Shown one piece after another: positions 34,096 through 45,469 of a stretch of 64,000 nucleotides of DNA. The stretch's first letter is position 1; each line of letters opens with the position of its first letter. A program made the translations under genes and the position numbers. The notes under the pieces are model-generated. The model made no database searches. It was not told where the DNA came from and saw only the letters and a list, made by a program, of their open reading frames with translations. Origin of the DNA: Roridomyces roridus. Taxonomy: Eukaryota; Basidiomycota; Agaricomycetes; Agaricales; Mycenaceae. The DNA is taken from positions 217,368-281,367 of the forward strand of contig JARKIF010000055.1 in NCBI GenBank assembly GCA_029378245.1, written 5' to 3'.

Positions 34096-34677
34096 TGTAG
34101 ACTGCTCACAACAAACACGAGGTTACGATGTTAAAAGGTTTTATATTTTATTGACCGAAACACACAATATCCAAACACCAATACAACTTCGATACAACAC
34201 GAAGAGGAACTATAGCACAGAGGGCAACCCACTACCCCTTAAGTATGTTACTATAGCTGACCCAAGTTGAACCAGAGCTCGGGTGCCTTTGATATTGCGT
34301 CTAAGCTAAGAGAAATGATACAACAAATCTCCGCGGAAGTCACAAGACTGCACTATAACCACAGATCAAGCTTCGACCCAATGTCTAGGCAAGAAGGCGT
34401 ACAATGCAATGCTGCAAGGGCGGGATCTACAGGCCTTATATACTACTCCCTACTGGTCTGATGATATAACTACTATTACGCGCCTGCCATCCCTATTTCC
34501 GTACTTTCCCTATAACCCTAGGTGCCCTGTCACCTATATTACATCCCCTCGAACCGCTTCGCGTGGTCCTGTTGCTTATGTTGCTGCTTGGCCCGTCTGA
34601 TCGGTGGTCATGCCGCCTTGGCATTCGAGCCGATTGGCCTGGTAATTTGATTCCGTCGTTTCATTACACTCTCTTGC
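34096..34677 (-). repeat. Probable LTR of a degraded retrotransposon
   Basis: Read on the minus strand, the segment starts TGTAATGAAACG right after a purine run (GCAAGAGAG) and ends AGTCTACA, giving TG...CA ends over 582 bp. No TGG-type primer site follows, so if this is an LTR it is a 3' or solo copy. No second copy was found. Confidence 0.35.
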
Positions 34678-35600
34678 TGAGCCAGCTCCCATTATGACTA
34701 CAGCCCTCGACCCAGGTCCATAAATAACCTCGGTCCGCCATCTTCGTCATCCAGAGCTTACTCCTGGCATATTCTGTCAGACGCGATCATCGCTCTGATC
34801 GTCTGCCGCGACTCCGCCGCTTTTCATGATCATGATCGTACTCGGATCAGTTCTCGATCATACTAGTGTGTCTGCGCGAGTTCGACTCGCCCACTTGTCA
34901 TCTCTTTTCTGGGTGTCTCTGCAATACCGGAACGAATGGTAGTATTTCCTCCAACTCGCCTACGCGAGCCACTCTGTTTGTATACATATATATAGACTTA
35001 TACCGGTCCGCGAGGTACTCCGCGAACCTTGTCATGATAGTACTGCGCGTCCGCGCAACCTTCGTCTTTGCTCTATAGCTAGTCTAGCTCATTTCTGAAT
35101 ACACCTGGGCTTGGTATATCTCCTTGGGTATGGTATCTCCACAAGTAGTAGTCCCCGCGAACCGCCTATTGGAGTCACTACAACCGACCACTTGAACGAA
35201 TAGCCAAGCGTAGTGTACTGACGACTTGTACTTGTTTCATTAATACACGAATAGCGACGCGGAGCTCGGTCCTATCCCTTATTGTATATCACCTGACAGA
35301 GGCATTGGTGTGCGCACCAAAACAGCTAATTAGCCAGATTTCACGCGTGCGAAATACGCAGTCGTATCAACGACAAGTCACGCCACACGGATCAAGCTTG
35401 ATCAGCACACTCACTGCGCACTGCCTGCTCTGTACCTAAGCTCTCCGTGAGAATGCTGAACCGCTAAAAGGATGACGACTGCACCTTTCTCCTTTGGGGC
35501 TTTCGGTTTCGACGACTTGGGCTTCATCTTGGCTGACTAGTACAGCACGGAATAAGTACACTGAACGCCTTCACATCGACCTTGCGAAGGACACCTACCG
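34678..35600. other. No gene seen; possible remnant interior of a retrotransposon
   Basis: No frame longer than about 70 codons with any motif. A short Lys/Pro-rich frame on the minus strand near 35440-35530 begins MKPKSSKPKAPKEKG but cannot be extended. The transposase fragment at 35608 starts abruptly where this stretch ends. Confidence 0.35.
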
Positions 35601-35607
35601 CTCGACC

Positions 35608-36405
35608 AACGCAAGGACAAATTTGCGCAGATGACCCTGTGGCTGGAGCGCAAGGAGAAGATCATTCGGCATGACACGTTCGTCGATTGGAAGCTGGCCG
35701 GTTGCCCCTCCCTCTAATCATCGAAAATCTGCACCCCGGCATCATCTATGAACGCAAACTCACCATGGCCAAGAACCCCACCCACAAAGCAATCAAATTT
35801 TCGTCACTGGAGAGAGACTACGGCGCTCATTTCTTCCGCGACGCGCTCTCCCGCTATCTGGTTCAATTGAGCAATCCCGATATGTCCTCGAGACAAATCG
35901 AACGCAAGGCGATTACGCTCGAGGTTCCTTTCAATACCGTGCCAACTTTCCAACGGATCAAGTTTAGCACGCCCGACCCGTATGCGAAGGACGAGCCCCA
36001 GAGCCAAGATTCCAGGGCGATTCGATACTGTGCTTGTGAACATGGGTCACGGCGGGAAGTCTGGGGCTCAGGGTGATTTATCATTCAATATCACATGGGC
36101 CGTCACTGAATACTTGTACTAGGCTATCGAATCACCCAGGTGCGCGTGGTTTTCACCCTTCCTGAGCGACTAGCTGCGACTATCTTGCCGCCGAATATAC
36201 GCCCGCCGACACATCTAGCTCATGTGGAGTGGTTTTCGGCCTTCAAATCCCAACCTGAGCGACACCGCTTGATGTACAAAGTGACCCGGGTCATCAAGAA
36301 CGGCGATCATTGGGCAAGCATCATCCCTGTGAACAACATTCGCCGGAGCGTCCATCTTCTGTGAACCCATGGACAGACCGTCATGTGTATGCCACTCTGT
36401 ATTAA
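35608..36405 (+). pseudogene. 3' fragment of a second Plavaka-family transposase
   Basis: Consecutive plus-strand frames give FAQMTLWLERKEKIIRHDTF, then PLIIENLHPGIIYERKLTM, RFDTVLVNMG, and across an intron at 36073-36122 GYRITQVRVVFTLPERLAA, LAHVEWFSAF and IIPVNNIRRSVHL. These blocks form the C-terminus I know from Plavaka transposases. There is a stop and frame change near 35716. After RSVHLL the frame stops, but one frame over NPWTDRHVYATLY follows at once, which is the normal last block. About 25 codons between the two have been deleted. All upstream domains are missing. Confidence 0.7.
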
Positions 36406-36579
36406 TTTTCTGCATGTTAACCACGAAAATTGTCTGGATTGCAACGAATGTGTACACTTTTGTACCTTTTAAACATTGATATTATGAAGGTTCGAAAAAG
36501 TTACAAAGGTTTCTCAAACTTTCTGACTCCCAAAATAATTTAGCAAATAGTTTCGATAAATGCTCGGGGAGCTTTTTCC

Positions 36580-36885
36580 TGATGAGTCACGGTCCTACAG
36601 TCGGATTATTCAAGTCGGGTTTCTATCCTGGAATGCACTATATCTTGGGCTCTTGGTGGGTCGTTTATCAAGAATTCAGGGGGATATCTGAAGATGTCAG
36701 GTACACGCCGCGGGAACTTTCGAAACGTTCCATGATCTTCTGGGTTTCGGGCTCGATTGGGACCATGTTTTCAGGTTTCTTGCAGACGGCGGCGTATAAG
36801 AATCTCGACGGCGTCCACGGGTTGGCCGGCTTTCGAAGCACTCCAGAGCTATGCAGTTAGCTGTGACCGATCTGCCGGAAAATGA
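36580..36885 (+). pseudogene. Fragment of an MFS transporter of the allantoate permease type
   Basis: TVGLFKSGFYPGMHYILGSW is joined through an intron at 36656-36700 to YTPRELSKRSMIFWVSGSIG and MFSGFLQTAAYKNLDGVHGL, then breaks off. Soon after comes DLPEND, which in the family follows about 25 residues later. This is the transmembrane 4-5 region of Dal5-like anion:cation symporters, which import allantoate, pantothenate or nicotinate-type substrates. The rest of the roughly 500-residue protein is absent, so this is a gene relic. Confidence 0.75.
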
Positions 36886-36889
36886 CGAG

Positions 36890-37504
36890 AGTAAGTAAGT
36901 ATCCATATATGGGTTACTATCCTTCGTAGATTCGTTATCCATCAGCGGACACCCGTCCTCCGTGGCTTTGATCTCCATTTACTCTTCCTCTTGCCCACCA
37001 CCATCCCCCGTGCACAGGCTCTGCACCATGAATCAGGATCCCCAAGTGTAGGTCTGCAGCTTAAATCTACCTCAGCAGCTTTCTTACATGCATTGCCCCT
37101 GCAGTCCTGGTGCATACCCCATCTACTCTCTGCCCTGGGAAGATGGAGTGTTACATTCAGCCTCCCAAACCATGCAACCCTTAGATCCGGCTGGGGTACG
37201 GTGACAAATGGATGACATGTAAAGTAGCCGGAACCGGAAGAAGCCCCCGAACACGTGTGACGGAAGCTGCCACACCCGTCTACCTCCTCCCCCATGTATC
37301 TCCCTCAATTCTCGTCGTATCGCGCCAGTTTTGGTATCACCAGAAAGCCCTTGACGAACACTATCGAACGGTGTCCGGATCTTGTGAGCTGTACCGCGTT
37401 TTTCAGAGGTTTTTGAGGTGTGTCGCCGTGCTCGCTTCCTTTACCTCATACCAGCTAACTCGGCCCAGCCTTGACAGAAGCTGAGCCGTCGGACCGTCTT
37501 GGCC
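36890..37504. other. No supported gene
   Basis: Short overlapping frames without motifs between the transporter relic and the repeat cluster at 37505. Confidence 0.35.
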
Positions 37505-37622
37505 GCGTACCCCAGCACAGAAATCGTCGCTTCACTCGCCATGGGGTACGCAAAATATGAGAGGACCCGCAAGCCACAGCGTACCCCGTGAGTTTTTAAG
37601 CCATTGGCTGCCATGGGGTACG
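37505..37622. repeat. Four GCGTACCCC/GGGGTACGC motifs in alternating orientation
   Basis: GCGTACCCC at about 37508 and 37581 alternates with CATGGGGTACGC at about 37540 and 37612. A further ACAGCGTACCCC lies at about 41872, beyond the recombinase gene pair, sharing 12 bases with the third copy. Confidence 0.6.
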
Positions 37623-38040
37623 CACTGATAACAGATTAGATTGCCAAACGGTCCAGAGCCTCTATCGGCTGTCTACGGGCCTACAGCTCTCCGAGGAGGG
37701 TGGACCTATGTCCGAGCGCTATGCCCGGGAGTGCTCGGAAGCTCGCCGAAGCTGTCTATGCCACGCGGATGTCGTTGCCATTAGCAGCGCAGCGCAGCGC
37801 TAATCCCGCATGCCGCATAAGCGGGCGCGTCTTTCCCGCCTTGATCTCTCGCGTCACCTGCGCTTGCTCTCTCACGTCTCGGTCTCGGGCTCGGGTTTTT
37901 ATTGAATGCTCAGGCCAGGTACGTGCTCATTTACGGTCTGGTTGATATATTCTTGCTAAATCCGAGGCATCTTTGCCTTCGAGACGTCGTGGGTCGGAAC
38001 CACAGTCATGCGTCTCGACTGCTCATTCGGGTGCATTGAC

Positions 38041-38113
38041 GCGACGTTTACGCGCCAACTGCGCGTCGTTTACGCGCCAACTGCGCGTCGTTTACACGCC
38101 AACTAAGCGTCGT
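38041..38113. repeat. Three tandem 22-bp repeats upstream of the tyrosine recombinase
   Basis: The unit GCGTCGTTTACGCGCCAACTGC is present three times, the first and last with two or three changes, and a partial fourth (GCGTCGTGCGCTG) follows. The unit has internal symmetry (GCGTCGTTTACGCGC). It lies about 540 bp upstream of the recombinase start. Confidence 0.85.
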
Positions 38114-38649
38114 GCGCTGCTACCGAGCGCGGCGTAGCAGAGCTCAGCACTTTTGCTGTAAGTCGGGTACTTCCGCTTCTCATCTGTCGTGTCCATGCCA
38201 TATATTTGCTCTAGGCTCCTCCCTGCGTTCAATCGCGTCATTGCACTGAGAAAACACATCCCACGGCACCTCCGTAGCTAGGTTTTCTCGGTGAGTACTT
38301 CACGACTTGTACTAAATTTACATGTAAATATTCGAGCACGCAGAACGCGTTCCCGCCACGCACGGTGCAACGCGGCTAGAAATTCGGGCGGCAGCGGGAT
38401 TTTTTTGGTACGCTACCACATTAAACTCCCGAGCAACCGCTAAACTCGTGCAGCTCTCAACGTTGAACCGGACTTTCCGAGGGATATTAGCAATATCTCG
38501 TACATAGAACGCGTAGTTCTGTAAGTACACACCCCGATACTAATTCACCTGCATGCCTTATTACGAGTGGCGGCATCGTACGAGCGAGGTCTCAGACCTC
38601 CTGTAATTCAACACCCTTCTGTCTCAGACTACATTGTACCCTTTCACCC

Positions 38650-40242
38650 ATGTCCTCAGACTCTGAAGCACCTTCCTCTGACCAGCCTCAATTGGATGCA
38701 ACCGAAGACGAGGTGAATTTTATCTTTCATGTGCGTCTACTAGCTTCCAGCTAATTTTACAGGTAAATGAAGAACTCTGCCTCCTCGACTTGGAGGACGC
38801 AGACTCGCTCCTCGAACACGTCCAAGACCTTGTCGCACAACATTTCGACGAGTTCCCAGAGGATAAAGTTGACGACGACGCGGCCCGATATGCTGCTGAG
38901 ATGACCAAGGCCAGTATTACAGATGGTACACGAAACGGGCACCTGCGGTATGCAAAACCATATCCAATACTCATCGTAACCTTCCCCCAGGATTATCAAG
39001 CACTTCATTACATTCCATCTGCGTCGTGACCCCAAATGGGATGCCAAACGCGTCGACGAACAGACACCGAAGGATATCACTGCATTTATTACGAGGAAGT
39101 GCGGTCCAACTGAGAAAGGCTTCGAGGGAAAAAAGGTGTATATCTTTCGGCCGTCTAAGGACTCCAGCTAATCATTTTTGAGTATTCCACGGCCGTCTCA
39201 ACCCGCGCTGCGCTCACCATGTGGTACCGCAGCCTTCGTCCCAACGAGAGTACAGCAGAATGGCGGCTCGATCCGGTCACGAACACATGGTGGGTGCAGC
39301 TCTATCATTTGTACAGGTCTTAATCTATTCTCTAGGCGAGGACTCCCCACTCGTTCTCGGGATGTATCGCAGTTCATGGTCGGGCTCGAGAAGACCAAGG
39401 CAAAATCCGGGGAAGTATCGTCCTCAGCTCGTGCTTTATCGTTGGAAGACATGCATCGGCTGTATGATCATTGTCTCAAACCCTCCCTTTCACTGGCCGA
39501 AAAGAAGGCGGGAATTGTTCGATATGTGAGTTCGAATGACCCGAGTATATCCTCACCTTATTTGATTCCATCCAGGTTGCGTACTTGCTTGCGTGGTTGA
39601 TGATGTTGCGCATCGACGAAGTTGTCAGCCTCAAGTTTGAGAATATCGACAAGATCCCGGGGGAACGTGAGTTCCATTTGTCTTCCGGCCTTTGTGTCGA
39701 TATCCCAGTGCTCATTGTCAACAGGGAAATTCTTGCAAGTCAGTCTTAACACTCGGAAGCAGAGCCAGACTGGAGTACTTCACTCCTGGAGGCTCTGGGC
39801 CAACGACAATGATCCCAAAATCTGCCCCATGCGCGCTTTCATTCTTCTCGCGTCTCTGTACGGACCAAGCACAAAGAAAGCGGGGCCACTGTTTCTTCGT
39901 ATCAGTGCTCAAGGGGCCGTGATGCAGAGCCAGCCTGTGGTATTGCTCTGTCAACATTTCCTCTCCTCTATTGTGCAACTGATTGTTCTTCAGACTGCGA
40001 GCATCTTGAGTCGTGCACTGTCCAAGGATCTACAAAAATTAGGCTATGGCTCATGGGCTCTCTTTGGCACCCACTCGTTCCGTCGCGGGGGATGTCAGTA
40101 TCGCCTCAAGGTGAAGAGATGGTCGGCTGGTGAGGTCGCTGCATGGGGCGGGTGGTCTCAGGTCGAGGCGGTCACCATGTACCGCTATTTCTTTTCTCCA
40201 AATGACAACCATGAGCGTATGAACGAATACGATAAAAATTAG
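38650..40242 (+). CDS. Tyrosine recombinase, Crypton-like, seven or eight exons
   Basis: Short introns near 38713-38762, 38950-38992, 39137-39181, 39290-39335, 39526-39575, 39669-39726 and 39941-39994 give one open protein of roughly 400 residues. The N-terminal half looks like a SAM-like DNA-binding core (HFITFHLRRDPKWDAKRVDE). The C-terminal half has the catalytic set of tyrosine recombinases: arginine in LMMLRIDEVVSLKF (39609-39611), the box THSFRRGG (His 40072, Arg 40081), a Trp in WGGWSQVEAV, and the nucleophile Tyr in TMYRYFF (40180 or 40186). Such enzymes cut and rejoin DNA through a tyrosine-phosphate bond; in fungi they drive Crypton elements. No disabling change was seen. It is convergent with the gene at 40278, with a 35-bp gap. 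Confidence 0.8.
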
Positions 40243-40277
40243 ATACTCATATGTACAATCAAGATGGCCACGGTGAA

Positions 40278-41498
40278 TTAGATATCTTTCTTATTGTAGC
40301 GTTCTCTAGCAAGTTCCCGCCATACCTCCCAAGAATTCTTACTCCCCCACCTCGCAACCCACAGCTCCGCAGAAAACTCCCCAGTAACCGTGTGGTATTG
40401 CCCCTTCTCGCGCTCCACCACCAAGTCAGCTTCGCACCACGGGCGAGCCTCGACAATCTTGCGGTATGGCCGGTACTTGGACTTCAACAAGTTGTCGTCC
40501 GTCTTGATCTTCTTGCGAGCAGGAGGTTTGTCGGTAGGAGGAACTGTGAAATAAGAAAAGAACAGACTCTTGTCTCCACCGAAATCCTCAGTGAGGATAC
40601 GATGGAGACGCTCCCGTTTCGACACAATATTCTTGAATGAGCCCCACGATTTATGAGCCGATTTTGCCTGTCCATCTTTCGGACCGTAAAGGGCTCGGAT
40701 CTTCGCAACGGCGCCAGATTCAACCTGATCGATTATCTGGTCCAGCCCATCACGACGCTCCAAGCCAGCAATAACTGTGGAGAGGTCTTCCAACAGTGCG
40801 CTGGCATGCTGTCCCGTCTCGGGGATAGTGGCGGGAACAACCTGCGGGGTTGCAGAGACAGAGGGGAATGTTCCCGCAGAGAAGGAATGTGTGTTTTCAA
40901 CGCAACGAGCAGAGGAGGGTGGTGCTGCCGTGGCCATCACGGGAAGTGGATGTGTGGGAGAGGGTACAGAAAGCTGGGCGGGTGCTGTCTATGGAAAATA
41001 TTGATGTTATTTCAAGGCAGACCATGCGACGAAACTTACCTCTTTGGAAACATCCGGAAGGGGATCAGCGTCAGAAACCATCGAGATGAGGCCATCGGCT
41101 GCAAGTAAATCTATAGGCAGTGCAGTCAATATTTACGGCTAGCAATGCTGGCGGACCCGAGCTGACTTACCATTCCCTGTATTGCACAATGTGAATGGTT
41201 GACCTGCTTCATTAGCAGCCTTCCATTCCTTCCCAAGTACCACTAAATCTGCCCACTGGCGATCCCGGATCGACTCGTCGAGAGGCGGAGCGGTTACGGC
41301 GTCCTCGCGTGGAATGACAGTCAAGTCGAGGTCGTAATAAGACGCCAGCCTAGACCGCAGATGTTCCACGGTGCCGGAGGTGTTGAGAACCTTCTTTTCT
41401 GCCGCCTCGTTCACCTTGATGATCCAGAACTTAAGTTGCGCGCCTTTCGCAGAGGTAAGCGCCGCAACGGTGAGCTCTTGCGGCGGTGTGGGAGCCAT
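40278..41498 (-). CDS. Uncharacterised protein with a SAP-like N-terminus
   Basis: It starts at MAPTPPQELTVAAL (an upstream in-frame ATG at 41588 is less likely). Exon 1 holds a short helical motif, LKFWIIKVNEAAEKK then VEHLRSRLASYYDLDL, that resembles a SAP-type DNA-binding helix pair; this is a weak match. Introns at about 41113-41172 and 40984-41042 lead to a last exon with ALLEDLSTVIAGLERRDGLD, IRALYGPKDGQAKSAHKSWG and ARPWCEADLVVEREKGQY. The protein has no transmembrane or signal segment. Its close convergent packing with the recombinase suggests a partner gene of the same mobile unit, which is inference. Confidence 0.55.
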
Positions 41499-41988
41499 CG
41501 GAGAGGGCAGGAGTCGACGGGACACAGGGCAGCGTAGAGATTCACGGCACAGCAGATGCGGTAGAGCACCGCGTGAGCAGACGCGCACAGACGCGCACGG
41601 AGAACGCGCGGGGACGGAGGCAAGGAAAAAAGGCTACGTAAACGTCAGTTGTCAATCACGGTGGCTGTTCGACGTCGGCTTCTCACGTTCGGCAGGCCCG
41701 GTGCAGCCCACAGAGACTTTTGCGAGCGGTAAAGTGGAGGGAGAGCAGCAGTAAAATATTACAAATGTACTCGATCGTCTCCGTCACGCTAACCCGCCGG
41801 TGTTCGGGGGTCCGATCACCGATCGCGCTGATGCGTGCCCCTGGGGCACGACACGTGACCTGTCAAGCCAAACACAGCGTACCCCACGACGACAAAGCTC
41901 CGGGAAATATATGAGATACTACAGAAGGATAGGACCATCCTTGGCGGCGGATTCAACGCAAGCCAAGCCCAAGCTTTGACATTGGCCT

Positions 41989-44900
41989 CACCTGTAAAGA
42001 CCACATAAGTAGGCTAGTTAGCCCTGTACCTAGGGGGGGTAGTACAGGGCTAATTAGCCCTGGCTCGTGCTTCTACACCAGGCTTCTACACATGCTTCCA
42101 CAACTCTAGAAATGCCTGCAAGTCTTATGCTCCTACTGCCTTGGAGAAAATAAGACAAGTCCTTGCCGGCAAACTCGGCATCTAGCTGGGTATCATCAAT
42201 TTTTGATGGAGGGGTAAATTAGTGATATCTCTGCCAAATTTGAAGCACAATAGTGGCAGAAATCATGATTGGGCTTCAGCCACTGATCAGATCTCATCAA
42301 AATGATTGATGGCATCAAAACACAGAAGCTGTAGAGGATGGCATAGGTGGCCACATATCAGCACATTTATGGCTGTTGATCACATTACATCAATGATTGA
42401 TCCCATCAGCCAAAATGCAAAGTTGTAGTACAGCTCAAGAGCTACAAGAGTTGTCAGTAAACTTGTACCTAGAAGCGTCCCCATCACCCATAGAATGGAC
42501 AACATTTAATAATCAGTGGCATCTGGAGTCTGGACTGGATTCACAGATATGCCCAGGCCAGTGGGACGCAGCTACCCACCCAGGTGTTGTCTCCATGGTC
42601 ATTTGGCTCAATGGTATCTTGCTCTTATGTTATCAACTATACTTTTGGAGTAGCAGTTCAAGTCCCATCCTGCTTTTCTTTTTTTCACTTCACAACTTGT
42701 TACACACCTCAACCCATTCCATCTATCACCCTGGCCCCATTTGAGTGCAAAAATAAGTCTAGTTGTTCATCTGGATCCACCTATGCAGCTGATCAGACCC
42801 TTTTGATGCCGAGTCCTATTTGGGACCACTACTCCAAGTGGCCCAAAAAGGAAGTTTTGCCCAATGCACCTACTCCATGCAACCCTGTACAGCAGCCAAT
42901 GTCAGGAGAGGTTCTATGGGTGTATTAATGTCATTTACAAGCCCCAAATGCCCATAGGTCAGCAATGCCAGGCTGATACATCAGTGTTTGTTGGGCAGGG
43001 GAAGTCCCCGGTATTTCATGGCTATTTGCGATCCATTCTGGCTGGGAATCATGTGGGCCTGCTCATGCTTTGTCCTTGGTCTCCTTGAAAGCTTGTTACT
43101 GGGGTCTATGCCACAATATGGTTGAGAGACACCAGGGTTGATTGGAGATCAATTGCTGGTTTGAGGCCCTTTCTCCTTGAGAGGATAATCTGTAAAGGAC
43201 TTCTAAATTTTGTTTCAGACTTTATAAGCCCGAAATGGTGCAAATCTGGAGTAGCCTGGGGTCAAAACTATTGATTAGAGTGAGTTTTCCTCTGACAGTG
43301 ATACAGTCCCATTCCTCAGACTCAGGATGTCCCTGGGTTACCAGCTTGTCTTATATTGCTCAGGTATCCCAGACAGCCATTCCTACCATACAAGATCACA
43401 CTTTGAGTCCTGTACATTCCTTGAATAAAGGAGATCAACCTGAGAGTGATCAATGAATTACAGGTCAAGGGGTTGGTCAAATGGGCTGATGGTGGGCTCT
43501 AATGAACTCTCCCATCTCAGAGGATTCAGAATATATATAGTTTCACATGGGCTGCCTCATTGGTTGTTGAGTTATGAACATTTGTATGATGAACACTCCA
43601 CTTTGAGTGGTGTGCATATATGCTACTCAACTTGCTCTCGGGCTCAACCAGTGCACCTGCAAATCTCAACCAGCCTGGGACAATGAATACATATTATGGA
43701 CCAGTTTTTCAAGGGGAATCCATTTTTCATATCCCCAGAAGCTGAAACTCCACCTGGGAGCCAGTATCAAGGGAATGATCCAAATTTGATCACATACATA
43801 TCTCAGCTTCCTGCTGTATTCTTAGTAGGTATCCTGGCCTCTAACTGAACTTTGAGTTCCAGGATGCTCTCTTACCCTGTTTGTATCATCACCCTGCCTA
43901 GAGATAATGTAGTATACCACAAACATGAAAATGGAGGATGTTCAGGTTAAACATGCTCTTGGTCTTGTAGGTAACATTCTTAACCTATTCAGAAGTATTG
44001 AGATGGTTCTAATATAACTTCTGGACAAAGAGATCAAGGCCTGTCCCCTACTACTGGCCTCATACACCAGCATCAGCTTGAAGATCATGGCCTCTGAAAT
44101 GGCCTCAGTATCACTCTCAGGCAAGAACTAGTGTATCAATAAGCAGTGTCTATACTCCCCCTACTCATTTGAAGTGACAAGGGGCATTTGGGAAATCAAA
44201 TTCAACATGATATCATCCTCTCCAAAAAAATCAGTTTGTGTGGCTGTTATAGGCAGGGTAAGGTATCCCTCTGGCTCCAAAAGCATCCTATATCATGAGT
44301 AACATCTCAAGGCAGATGCCCAGCACTTTAGTTCATACACAATCCCACCAGTGTACAAGATACCAGTGAAAAACCGCAAAATTCCCTTTCTGGGACTTGG
44401 GAGTAGTGGCCAAATTGGGAATGTCACTGAAATCAGACTGTATTCTGGAGGTTTCTGGGCAAGGGTACCAACCAGAAGTGTTGTATCTCATAAAAGCACA
44501 TTCACAACAAGGGTTGAAGCATCATTTGGGTGTGGATTGGGTGAGGGACAAAAGAAATTGCCTAGAGGGAGGATTGATCTTGAGACCTTGAGCAAAAGGA
44601 ACAATAGAAGAAGTGACAGAGTAACAAGTAGACTATGCAGTGAATGATGGTGGTGGGTTAGGAGCATTGATCACCGATGAGGGACCCAGCACTCACACCT
44701 TGCTTATCAGTGATTCTTCAATGTTCTCCATTCTGTGGGTGATGGGAGCACTTCTAGGTACAAGTCTACCGGCAACCCCTGTAGCTCTTGAGACTGCAAC
44801 TTTGCATTTTGGGTGATGGGATCAATCATTGATGTAATGTGATCAACAGCCATAAATGTGCTGATATGTGACCACCCATGCCATCCTCTACAGCTTCTGT

Positions 44901-45234
44901 GTTTTTGATGCCATCAATCATTTTGATGAGATCTGATCAGTGGCTGAAGCCCAATCATGATTTCCGCCATTATTGTGCTTCAAATTTGGCAGAGATATCA
45001 CTAATTTACCCCTCCATCAAAAATTGATGATACCCAGCTAGATGCCGAGTTTGCCGACAGGGACTTGTCTTATTTTCTCCAAGGCAGTAGGAGCATAAGA
45101 CTTGCAGGCATTTCTAGAGTTGTAGAAGCATGTGTAGAAGCCTGGTGTAGAAGCACGAGCCAGGGCTAATTAGCCCTGTACTACCCCCCCTAGGTACAGG
45201 GCTAACTAGCCTACTTATGCGGTCTTTACAGGTG
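41989..45234. mobile_element. DNA transposon with 0.5-kb terminal inverted repeats and 8-bp target duplication
   Basis: The arms 41989-42497 and 44727-45234 are inverted copies, nearly identical for the outer 250 bp and about 90% or better further in. They begin CACCTGTAAAGACC. The perfect octamer ATTGGCCT flanks the element (41981-41988 and 45235-45242). The 2.2-kb core is clearly richer in A and T than the surrounding DNA. No transposase motif is visible. The CACCT end and octamer duplication are shared with the element at 29658. Confidence 0.88.
42498..44726. pseudogene. Core of the long-inverted-repeat element: relic of an unidentified gene
   Basis: Between 42430 and 43090 successive plus-strand frames stay open one after another with small shifts, giving segments such as SGLDSQICPGQWDAATHPGV, CFSFFHFTTCYTPQPIPS and YAADQTLLMPSPIWDHYSKW. 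Cys- and aromatic-rich residues and frame changes suggest a decayed captured gene, possibly of a secreted protein. I could not identify it. The rest of the core to 44726 shows nothing further. Confidence 0.3.
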
Positions 45235-45469
45235 ATTGGCCTTGTGGGACTCTGCAATCTCGGGGCCCTGGGTTGAACGTGAAGCAGCTGTCGAAAACCT
45301 AATTTGCAGTCACGGTCATTCTGCGCCAAATGTGTTTCTTGTATGCCATATCACCTCCCGTTTGTTGGGCTGCGATATGATCGAAGCAGTGTGAGTTTAT
45401 CCAGGTCCTGCTATAGACTAGTGGCAATTCTCACTGTCTGACCCTAGAATGAGAGGTCGCGATCGATCA

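Noticed and set aside
36582..36860. Continuous 92-codon protein as a real small gene
   Set aside because: The apparent continuity reads through a 45-nt intron; removing it gives a much better match to the transporter family, so it is a fragment.
38041..38113. Minisatellite without relevance
   Set aside because: Kept as a feature because of its position before the recombinase and its internal symmetry, but a neutral minisatellite cannot be excluded.
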